In this document: positions 55,132 to 62,012 of the stretch, piece by piece
How the letters are laid out: every line of letters begins with the position of its first letter
How positions within the stretch are numbered: position 1 is the first letter of the stretch
From: Cupriavidus taiwanensis
Lineage (GTDB): Bacteria > Pseudomonadota > Gammaproteobacteria > Burkholderiales > Burkholderiaceae
Reading direction: 5' to 3'
Assembly (NCBI RefSeq): GCF_900250115.1
Contig: NZ_LT984803.1
Span: forward strand, 3,375,583-3,439,582
DNA: 64,000 nt
Position numbers and translations under genes: made by a program
Notes under the pieces: model-generated
What the model saw: only the letters and a program-made list of their open reading frames with translations
What the model was told of the DNA's origin: nothing
Database searches by the model: none

Positions 55132-56594
55132 GACCGGGTTCCTGGCGTGCCATCCGCTGGCGCCGAAACACCGCTGGCTGGTGAAGGCGCACCTTGGTCC
55201 GGGTCAGTCACATAGCTCTTGCCGTTAAATCGTGCCAGGAAGGTTCCGGAAACAGGCGCAGCGACGCCACTGTCGTTCATCCGGGTGCCGGTTACTTTGA
55301 GTTCGAGGGGATAATACAGGCTCTTGTTATCACGCGCGAAGCGCACTGAGACGTTGAATTCTTCGCAAGCGCTTTTCTGGCTTCCGCATTGGGATGTTCC
55401 GGTGTTGCTGCCGCCTGTAGTCACCTCTGCGAGCTTCCGGATGCCTTTTTGCTCAATGCTAAATATGTCAATGGAGCTGGCCGTAACTCCCTGTCCGCCC
55501 CATTCATGCCGAAACACCAACCCAGGATGCTTCTTGCCGATTTCGACTAGTGCGACCGATGACAGGTCGTACTTTCCCCACGCCCCCATCATCCCCAAAT
55601 CCTGCAATGGTGTTGCGGCAATCTCCTCGCCCGCCTTGGACCGAGTTGTGATGATGGCCGAGACGACGGTCGCACATGCGTGACAGTCGTAGCTCTGCGT
55701 TTGTACCGGTATAGACTGCAGAAGGTAGAGAACTCGAGCCCCGAATGGTAGCGGTACACGCAAGGCCACTTCGGTGTTGAAGATTCCTTGCTCGGCTTCA
55801 GGCAAAGACTCCCCGGCGGGGAGACGGAACGAATCCTTGGTGCGCACGGCAGTCCCGCGCGTTGCATCCAGTGTTCGCAGTTCCACCACGGATGATAGGA
55901 ACGAATAGGGCCCAGGTGCCGCTCGTTCCTCTGGCCCACTTGCCGATACACTTGCCGGTGTGCTTGCGGGGCTAGTTGCAGCCACACCGGCCTCTGTGGC
56001 GTTTGGCCCGTCACCCTTACTGGACTCCTTGGGCATCAAGTACAATACTCCAGCAAGAACCACCACGATTCCCAATAGGGATAGAACCCCGTTCGAGTCC
56101 CGGCGAAGTGTCCCCACTGTTTTTCCGGCAGCATAGCCGGCGGCCGCCATAGGAGTGGCCTGAGATTGACCAGGAAGGGAACCGCTTGTCCCGAACATAG
56201 CGCTGACTGCTTCCGCTATGTCCACTGGGCATTGATGCGATACAAGCAAGTCCCGAATCAACTCGCCTGTGTAACCCTGGCCGCGCAGCTCAACAGCCCA
56301 TTCCACCATACTGTTGACAAACGTCGCTTCGGGGTCGACGGCTCTCGACCGTGCATTGGCGAACCGGTAAGAGCCCCCTGGGTGACGCTGAACATCGTAT
56401 GCCCCGCGCGCTGTTTCGTCCGAAAGCACAGAATAGGCCTCGGCCAGCCGCGCAAAGCGATGGGCGGCATCGGATGGACTATTTTCGCCGTGCGCAGGAT
56501 GAACCTTTGCGGCCGCATACCGATAGGCTGCTTTGATTTCTGTTACTGAGGCGTCCTCGCGTACACCTAGCACGCCATAGTAGTTCTCTGTCAT
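55128..56594 (-). CDS. Membrane J-domain protein lacking the HPD aspartate
   Basis: The protein is 488 residues with GGAGG before the ATG. The J-domain is at residues about 3-68: YYGVLGVREDASVTEIKAAY, then VHPAHGENS instead of the obligatory HPD, then FARLAEAYSVLSDETARGAYD. Without Asp it should not stimulate an Hsp70. A membrane helix lies at about 168-188 (LLGIVVVLAGVLYLMP), and the 300-residue C-terminal part, probably periplasmic, is beta-rich with a Cys pair (CHAC) and Cys in SQCGSQKSACEE. It shares an ATGA overlap with the Cys-repeat gene, so the pair probably functions together at the membrane. Confidence 0.78.
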   Translation of the reverse strand: MTENYYGVLGVREDASVTEIKAAYRYAAAKVHPAHGENSPSDAAHRFARLAEAYSVLSDETARGAYDVQRHPGGSYRFANARSRAVDPEATFVNSMVEWAVELRGQGYTGELIRDLLVSHQCPVDIAEAVSAMFGTSGSLPGQSQATPMAAAGYAAGKTVGTLRRDSNGVLSLLGIVVVLAGVLYLMPKESSKGDGPNATEAGVAATSPASTPASVSASGPEERAAPGPYSFLSSVVELRTLDATRGTAVRTKDSFRLPAGESLPEAEQGIFNTEVALRVPLPFGARVLYLLQSIPVQTQSYDCHACATVVSAIITTRSKAGEEIAATPLQDLGMMGAWGKYDLSSVALVEIGKKHPGLVFRHEWGGQGVTASSIDIFSIEQKGIRKLAEVTTGGSNTGTSQCGSQKSACEEFNVSVRFARDNKSLYYPLELKVTGTRMNDSGVAAPVSGTFLARFNGKSYVTDPDQGAPSPASGVSAPADGTPGTRS

Positions 56595-56830
56595 GCCCTC
56601 CCCCGTGCGAACGTCGCGATGTGGGCTTCAATAATCCCTATTCTGCTGGAGTTTACAAGGTCTGGCTAAAGGGCTGCGGGCAAAGGCCCGCATTAGCGAG
56701 GTCGCGTGTCGGTATGGCTACAGCCTGCGATAAGGGACTAGCTATTCCCCTTCTCCCATGGTCTACGAAGTAACAGCACGGGTAAGATACCTTCCGCACC
56801 GAAAGTGTGATTGCACCCTATAGATGCATT

Positions 56831-57667
56831 ATGCTTGAGGCTTCGTCGAACTCTTCGAGCCACGTGATGGTATCTCCCAGAATCGTCGCCAAAATCGAAT
56901 CCGAAGCACCGACCTTGCGGCTCGCTGTCCTCATAGATGCCGACAATGCCCAAGCGGCCGTTATTGAGGGAATTCTTGCCGAAATCGCGCGATTTGGCGA
57001 GGCTTCCGTGAAGCGAATTTATGGTGACTTCACCTCTCCGAGTAGCTCCTCCTGGAAGAAGGTGCTCCACAAATACGCCATCAAACCGGTGCAGCAGTTC
57101 GCCTATACCACCGGGAAGAATGCGACAGATAGCACCCTCATCATCGATGCTATGGACTTGCTGTATACCCGACGGTTCGATGGTTTTTGCCTGGTGACCA
57201 GCGACAGCGATTTTACAGGTCTGGCAACACGCATTCGGGAAGAAGGGCTCATGGTTTTTGGCTTCGGCGAGCAAAAAACTCCTGATGCCTTTCGTAACGC
57301 GTGTCACAAATTCGTTCTCACGGAGGTGCTACGTTCCAGCCAAGCAGAATCGGAAAGAGTCACGGCCTCGAAACCAGACGCTTCCTCAACTTCTGTGCCC
57401 CAGACGGACTCTTCTGCCCCTCAGACTTCCACCTTCCCAAGAGAATTCTTACTCTCCGCCCTCGAACAATCGGCCGATGAAAGTGGCTGGGCGCATCTAG
57501 GCACGTTTGGCAGCTACCTGACAAAACTACAGCCCGACTTCGACTCCCGGGTCTACGGCTTCAAAAAGCTCTCGGACTTGGTAAAGGCAAAGGCAGACAT
57601 TTTCCTCATGGAGGAACGCGCTGTTCCTGGGCAGAGCCAAAAGCAACTCTATCTCAAACCCAGGTAG
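56831..57667 (+). CDS. NYN-domain ribonuclease-like protein with C-terminal OST-HTH/LOTUS domain
   Basis: The protein is 278 residues from the ATG at 56831 (MLEASSN); the ATG at 56867 is also possible. NYN/PIN-like active-site acids: RLAVLIDADNAQAA, YGDFTSP, a later Asp in TLIIDAMDLL, and VTSDSDFTGLATRIRE. A Ser/Thr-rich linker follows, then residues about 200-275 (LLSALEQSADESGWAHLGTFGSYLTKLQPDFDSRVYGFKKL) form the OST-HTH domain that binds RNA. It is the LabA/MARF1-like arrangement. RNA cleavage is likely; a defence role is inferred from the location. It is divergent from the J-protein gene with 236 bp between. Confidence 0.85.
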   Translation: MLEASSNSSSHVMVSPRIVAKIESEAPTLRLAVLIDADNAQAAVIEGILAEIARFGEASVKRIYGDFTSPSSSSWKKVLHKYAIKPVQQFAYTTGKNATDSTLIIDAMDLLYTRRFDGFCLVTSDSDFTGLATRIREEGLMVFGFGEQKTPDAFRNACHKFVLTEVLRSSQAESERVTASKPDASSTSVPQTDSSAPQTSTFPREFLLSALEQSADESGWAHLGTFGSYLTKLQPDFDSRVYGFKKLSDLVKAKADIFLMEERAVPGQSQKQLYLKPR

Positions 57668-57786
57668 TTACAGCTCGGCACCGACGTCCATTCAGTTCGC
57701 GTTCAGCGCCCGGCCGGCTGTTCACAAGGGACTATGTACTGGAAGATGGTGTTGGAAAAGACTCGCACGTTGGTTGCAATGCGCCG

Positions 57787-58104
57787 CTATCTCTCCAGAT
57801 ACTCGCCTGTGATGTCTTTCGCGTCCGAGACTTTGTTCTCCCATGTCGCCACGAGCCAATAAAGCTGCCAGAGCCCTTTCTCACGAGCTGGAGGACCAGC
57901 CAAGACAAAGCGCAGGCCATCTTTGGTCACGCCCGTCCGCGTACCCGAACTAAAAGACGTAATGGGTGGGCTGACTCGGTGAGGACCGGTACGCGTGCAT
58001 CTGCCAACGAAATGCCGGGAGCCGGCGTAAGTCTGCAAGACCCGCCAGTCTCTTAGGACTGCATCCCCGGCCGTATCCCTCGGCTCAGAAAGCCATTCAT
58101 GCAT
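57787..58104 (-). CDS. Small hypothetical island protein, 105 residues
   Basis: The start at 58104 follows GAGAGGG. The sequence has MHEWLSEPRDTAGDAVLRDW, TRTGPHRVSPPITSF, VTKDGLRFVLAGPP, and a C-terminal LWQLYWLVATWENKVSD then DITGEYLER. It has the look of a small beta-rich globular protein. No family recognised. Its C-terminus resembles that of the frame just upstream (58122-58317), indicating a local duplication. Confidence 0.6.
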   Translation of the reverse strand: MHEWLSEPRDTAGDAVLRDWRVLQTYAGSRHFVGRCTRTGPHRVSPPITSFSSGTRTGVTKDGLRFVLAGPPAREKGLWQLYWLVATWENKVSDAKDITGEYLER

Positions 58105-58121
58105 AGTTGCCCTCTCATCCC

Positions 58122-58317
58122 TTAATCCGACTCTGCAGGAGGGATGCCTCCCTTTTTTGTTTGCTCGCAGTACTCGCCACTGATGTCCGTGGTCTCTGAA
58201 ACGCGGAAGCTTTGACACCGAAAGCTCCAAAGCAACTCATCTGGTCGAAACCTGGCGCTACCTTGTCGGCGGAAAGCTTCCTGCTGCAAAAAGATGAGCC
58301 GGTCGCCACCGTATCGG
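58122..58317 (-). pseudogene. Probable decayed paralogue of the 105-residue gene
   Basis: In this frame the translation carries ELLWSFRCQSFRVSE and TTDISGEYCEQ, matching the tail of the next gene (LWQLYWLVATWENKVSD, DITGEYLER). The frame has no good start: it would begin within the upstream 118-residue gene. A GTG at 58321 overlaps the stop of that gene but lies in a different frame. A frameshifted or truncated copy is the simplest reading; a short genuine gene with an unusual start remains possible. Confidence 0.4.
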
Positions 58318-58674
58318 TCACTCCTTGGGCAAGATTCGGACCCGCGCTTCGCCCGCCCGTACGCGCGCAACTATCCAATCCACCTCTGACCTGCCCAAGT
58401 TCCATACGGCCTGCTTGTCACGAATCCCCTTCTCCATTCGATTGAGCAAAGCCTCTTGGCTCCAATCCGGATGCTCGTCCGCCTTGCGGCGGCAGTAGTT
58501 CGAGAGTTGGTCAACCAGGTCGGCGCACATGAGGTAGCGCTCAACCCGTTCCTCATGAGTAAGTCCAACGACGTATGTACCATCGACTACCCGGGTAGCA
58601 AACTTCGGCTGCGCACCGCCCACCGCAGCAGGAAATGGGTCGTTTGGAAAGTCGAGCGGAATTTCGACAGTCAT
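58318..58674 (-). CDS. Hypothetical island protein, 118 residues
   Basis: The start at 58674 follows GGAGAGAAG. The sequence runs MTVEIPLDFPNDPFPAAVGG, a beta-hairpin-like RVVDGTYVVGLTHEER, and then helices RYLMCADLVDQLSNYCRRKA and LLNRMEKGIRDKQAVWNLGRSEVDWIV, with a basic end. The pattern of short strand plus helical bundle is known from many small genes on integrative elements. Function unknown. It precedes, with no gap, the decayed paralogue and the 105-residue gene. Confidence 0.7.
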   Translation of the reverse strand: MTVEIPLDFPNDPFPAAVGGAQPKFATRVVDGTYVVGLTHEERVERYLMCADLVDQLSNYCRRKADEHPDWSQEALLNRMEKGIRDKQAVWNLGRSEVDWIVARVRAGEARVRILPKE

Positions 58675-58754
58675 TAGCTTCTCTCCATACATCGCATCAA
58701 CGGTTCGTTTCCTTGTTCAGTGATGAATAACCGCCATGGTTCATCTTTAATATC

Positions 58755-59267
58755 TCAACGGACTCCGCTAAGAAAATCCTGCCAATCCCAAGAGAAAGCA
58801 CAATCATATGGAGTCAGGTCCTCCCGGATAATGGGACGTGTAGAATGAGCCGTATTCAGACGGAACAGGAATTGCGCTGGTTCTGGTATCTCGGACATCC
58901 TCACGTATGTAAGTCCGTCCGACCGGTGTACGGGAACATCGAGTGTTACCGGCTTGGGTGAAAGCTGCTCAGAGCCAGTCATCGCAACGGCGATGCCTCG
59001 CGCGACTAGGTCCCAAATGCTAGTGGCGTACCGTGGATATTCGTGCAGCTCGCCTTGTCTCTCTTGAGACAAGCCTTCTTCGCGCAGTTTGATTGCATAC
59101 GTAGCGAGCGCGGCGCCGTGCTTCCGTACAAGCTCAGCGGATGCAATAACTTGACCGGAACAAGCGTTGCCGCCAGGCAAGAGTTCTATTGTTACTCTCA
59201 ACATTTCTACACCTGCCTCACAGGTTGGTTGAGCCGCAATGAATGCGTCCAGAATGTCAAGCTCCAC
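58755..59267 (-). CDS. Hypothetical island protein, about 170 residues
   Basis: Start at a GTG, 59267. The frame remains open upstream to about 59353 with a protein-like stretch (HREFTYCPTSHLESEPYE) but has no ATG, so the true start may be missing or shifted. The sequence is helical in the first half (DILDAFIAAQPTCEAGVEML, ELVRKHGAALATYAIKLREEG) and ends WDWQDFLSGVR. I do not recognise a function. It belongs to the small-gene cluster with the next two genes on this strand. Confidence 0.6.
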   Translation of the reverse strand: MELDILDAFIAAQPTCEAGVEMLRVTIELLPGGNACSGQVIASAELVRKHGAALATYAIKLREEGLSQERQGELHEYPRYATSIWDLVARGIAVAMTGSEQLSPKPVTLDVPVHRSDGLTYVRMSEIPEPAQFLFRLNTAHSTRPIIREDLTPYDCAFSWDWQDFLSGVR

Positions 59268-59411
59268 ATTCGAGGGAATCTCATACGGCTCCGACTCGAG
59301 ATGAGATGTCGGACAATATGTGAATTCGCGGTGGCCGCTCGTTCCATATCAGCGACCAGGGCAAATGGTTCTTCGGCACATCGACAGTGCGATGCATCAT
59401 CGGCCTCAACG

Positions 59412-59750
59412 TCAATCGATGATGAGTCGCGCGTCAGCTTCAAGTCGCGCAGCCCAGATTTCAGCTGCGACGCTGACCGATTGCGAAATGCCGTTGTGCA
59501 GGCACCAGCCGGCCCACAGTCGATTAGTCTCTTCCGAGTGGCCCGGCGCATCTGCCAGTCGATACACCCGTCCGCTGGCTGTTCCGGCTGACATCAAATG
59601 CAAATCGAACCAAATGGTGGCACTGCTGACCCGTACGCGCCCGTCCACAGTATGGCCAGCCAGATGCCACGCGCCGCCCACCAGTTGACGAATGTCCCAT
59701 CGTCTCAGCTCAGTGACTGGCTCCCTCTGGATAGTTGGTGCGAGGCGCAT
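59412..59750 (-). CDS. Hypothetical island protein with beta-rich core, about 112 residues
   Basis: The ATG at 59750 is the first plain start; a TTG at 59855 would extend it by 35 residues but has poor spacing to GGAG. The sequence contains RWDIRQLVGGAWHLAGHTVDG, RVRVSSATIWFDLHLMSAGT and SGRVYRLADAPGHSEETNRLW, a small barrel-like pattern often seen in hypothetical proteins on islands. The end is AARLEADARLIID. Function unknown; a metabolite- or nucleic-acid-binding role is conceivable. Confidence 0.55.
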   Translation of the reverse strand: MRLAPTIQREPVTELRRWDIRQLVGGAWHLAGHTVDGRVRVSSATIWFDLHLMSAGTASGRVYRLADAPGHSEETNRLWAGWCLHNGISQSVSVAAEIWAARLEADARLIID

Positions 59751-59892
59751 TGATGTGGCTATGCTCCTCTCAGTTGCGACAGCGTGAACTCGCGGAAGGG
59801 CAAGCTCGCTGAAGGCAACTTCGACTCTTGTTCTGGACTTGCATTGCGTCCCCAATGCTCCAGTAAGCGTCGGGTTGGACGCCTACATTGCA

Positions 59893-60255
59893 TCATTTGG
59901 CGCCACCAAATATCGCTCGATGGCGGCGGGCCAACTCGACCTTGACTCGACGCAGTTCTGCCTGGACATCACCCCACAGTGTGCGCGATATTTCGCCATC
60001 GAAAGCGCCAGCGGCTTTGCGCGCGAATTCGATGAGAATGTCGACTTCGATTGGCGCAAACTCTGCTGTTTCCGTGAGGCGGGCATCCTCATCGATGAAG
60101 AATCGCTCACGCATGTGCGGGGGCAAGAGCATCGCTCTACATGATATTTCGGACACATGCCAGCGAAGAAAATCGGCTCGCCAGTCGACCTCGCCAGGGA
60201 GTTCGCCTGCTGGCAGTCTCACCTCTTCGTCGTCGAAGTAGCAAAGCGCACTCAT
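59893..60255 (-). CDS. Hypothetical island protein, about 120 residues
   Basis: The ATG at 60255 gives MSALCYFDDEEVRLPAGELP. The open frame extends to a TTG at 60384 with sensible-looking residues, but no ribosome site, and that would end within copy C of the structured repeat. The body has EVDWRADFLRWHVSEISCRAM, LLPPHMRERFFIDEDARLTE and a helical end (AELRRVKVELARRHRAIFGG). Function unknown. It is the first gene of the 60.3-58.7 kb minus-strand cluster. Confidence 0.6.
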   Translation of the reverse strand: MSALCYFDDEEVRLPAGELPGEVDWRADFLRWHVSEISCRAMLLPPHMRERFFIDEDARLTETAEFAPIEVDILIEFARKAAGAFDGEISRTLWGDVQAELRRVKVELARRHRAIFGGAK

Positions 60256-60388
60256 GTTGAACTTGGACAAGACGAGTCGGAGTGTTGCTGGGGTATAGCG
60301 AGTCAACGAGAACCTCTGTAGAGACACAACAACTCTCGCAATTTCAGCCGAGTTTGCGAGATGTCTAAACTTGATAGTGCTCAATTGT

Positions 60389-60490
60389 AGGCATATACGT
60401 TGTATATGTAAACGTCAACAACGTCTATGGCTACAACTCTCATGCTATAGACGTCAACGTTGTAATCATGGATATATCGTCACTTTTAGA
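60389..60490 (+). repeat. Structured repeat, copy C
   Basis: Arms AGGCATAT + ACGTTGT (60389) and ACAACGT + CTATGGCT (60418), a second stem TACAAC/GTTGTA (60432 and 60459), plus an alternative perfect pair ACGTCTAT/ATAGACGT (60421 and 60447). The tail TTGTAATCATGG and CGTCACTTTTAGA matches copies A and B. It fills most of the divergent interval between the minus gene cluster and the double-HTH regulator, so it could be the operator of that regulator. Confidence 0.8.
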
Positions 60491-60508
60491 ATCTGACGGT
60501 TCCATGAT

Positions 60509-60970
60509 ATGGCGTCGCTGCGGCAGACCTTCGCTCACAACCTACGGCGACTCCGCGAGGAGCGAGGTTGGTCACAGGACGACCTAGCTGAGCGCCTCGA
60601 GACAGACCGGACCTCTATTAGCCGCATTGAGCGGCTTGCCCCAAACGTTGCCCTTGACAAAGTGGCGCTGTTGGCGCTGGCATTTGGTGTCGATTCGCGG
60701 CACCTACTGTCCGAGGCACCACTTGATGTGAGGACTGCCGGTACCAGCTCCCGGAGAGAGTTGCCCACGCCGCAATTTGTTGGTGCGTCGGTTCGCCGCC
60801 ACAGAGAGGCGGCGGGAATCTCCCAACGAGAACTGGGCGACAGGGTCGGTCTGGACCGTAATCACATCTCAAGAATAGAGGTGGGTTCGACAAATATCGC
60901 CTTGGATACCTTGGAGAAAGTTGCAACCGCTCTAGGGGTGTCAGCCGTAGATTTGCTTGGGCAGAAGTAG
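60509..60970 (+). CDS. Double-HTH XRE-family regulator
   Basis: The protein is 153 residues with two complete XRE helix-turn-helix domains in tandem: residues about 6-65 (NLRRLREERGWSQDDLAERLETDRTSISRIER) and about 90-150 (VRRHREAAGISQRELGDRVGLDRNHISRIEVG), joined by a Ser/Thr/Arg-rich linker. Two DNA-binding domains in one chain suggest recognition of a repeated or bent site, which the neighbouring structured repeat (copy C) could supply. It may control the island's excision or the small-gene cluster. Confidence 0.85.
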   Translation: MASLRQTFAHNLRRLREERGWSQDDLAERLETDRTSISRIERLAPNVALDKVALLALAFGVDSRHLLSEAPLDVRTAGTSSRRELPTPQFVGASVRRHREAAGISQRELGDRVGLDRNHISRIEVGSTNIALDTLEKVATALGVSAVDLLGQK

Positions 60971-61586
60971 GCCTGAGCATTCTCTAGTCACTTGGAGCCT
61001 CATGGGTCAACGTTTACGGTGACTGGAAAGACGATGCCAGTAACAGCTATGAGCGTACTGAGAGCCGGACCTGCCCGTCAGTGATTCAGCCACATTGAAA
61101 GGTTGGGCGTACAAGCTATAATTTTCTTTCGAGAATCGAAGTTTTTTCTGGGTCCCGGCACCCGTCGTCTCGCGCGCCACTTGGCGTATGGTGAAACACC
61201 GGATATTGGTCGATTCTCCCCGTTCTATCGGATGTACCCGCCGGCAATGCGAGCGCCCAGCGGCATGATGAGCTATTGGAGGCTTGTTATGTCCGCTATT
61301 TGCCTCGCGCTCCTCGCGCACTCAACCGCTTCATCCTCCTTCCCTCTAGGGGCACGTTACTCCGGCCATCGAAAGTGCGTGCGCACGTGCGTTTGCTGCA
61401 AAGGCACATCGTAGGGTCCTTCAAACCGGTACCGAAGTCATGTGCCCGCGGCAAACAATTGATTTGTCGTTCAGAGGGGCAAGAATTTCCGTACGCCTGG
61501 CGAGTGCCTATGGCGACACACGACTTCTTCCTGGAGAACGTGAGGTGTTCATCGCGCTATTAACCAGCTACGCAGGCTCTCTCAAG
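60971..61586. other. 616-bp interval with no supported gene
   Basis: Several frames of 80-100 codons exist here on both strands (e.g. 61103-61414), but none has a ribosome site, motif or neighbour-like codon bias. Some of the DNA may be debris left by earlier recombination, since a duplicated recombinase 5' end follows directly. Confidence 0.4.
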
Positions 61587-62012
61587 AATGAGCAATGTGA
61601 TGACGGACAGAAATCGGCAACGGCCAATCTAACACCGAAAAAGACCCTCCTTCGCTGCCGCGTGGCGAAAACCCGCATTTGGAGACAACCATGAAAATCG
61701 CACTATACGCCCGCTTCGGGACTCAACATCAAGGGGCGCAAGGGATGTCGATGAAGACCAAATTGCAGCCTGCGGAAAACGGGCCAAGAAAAAGTCAGGC
61801 TTCGCTCGCAAATGCACAATGTGACGACGGGAGAAAATCGGCAGCGACCAGTATGCAATGAAAAAGCCCCTCGCTGCGCGGCGAAAACTCATATTTGGAG
61901 AAAGCCATGAGAATCGCATTGTATGTCCGCGTCTCGACAGACCGTCAAGCGGAACAAGGGATGTCGATGGAGGACCAGATTGCAGCCTGCAAGAGGTGGG
62001 CTAAGGAAAAAG
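61587..62012 (+). repeat. Imperfect tandem duplication of the recombinase promoter and 5' coding end
   Basis: Copy 1 is 61587-61794 and copy 2 is 61811-62012. Both share AATGTGA-GACGG near the start, AAATCGGCA, a GGCGAAAAC tract, TTTGGAGA before the ATG, and the opening codons of the recombinase including GGGATGTCGATG. Copy 1 has many substitutions and lost the reading frame after about 40 codons. Confidence 0.85.
61691..61861 (+). pseudogene. Truncated recombinase N-terminus without catalytic Ser
   Basis: Translation opens MKIALYARFGTQHQGAQG, parallel to MRIALYVRVSTDRQAEQG of the intact gene. The catalytic Ser (RVST) is Gly here (RFGT), and the frame stops after 56 codons. It could at most encode a small N-domain fragment; a relic of a duplication or a neighbouring integration event is more likely. 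Confidence 0.8.

Noticed and set aside
61103..61414. 103-codon frame upstream of the recombinase
   Set aside because: No ribosome site or family motif; lies in a region that looks like recombination debris.
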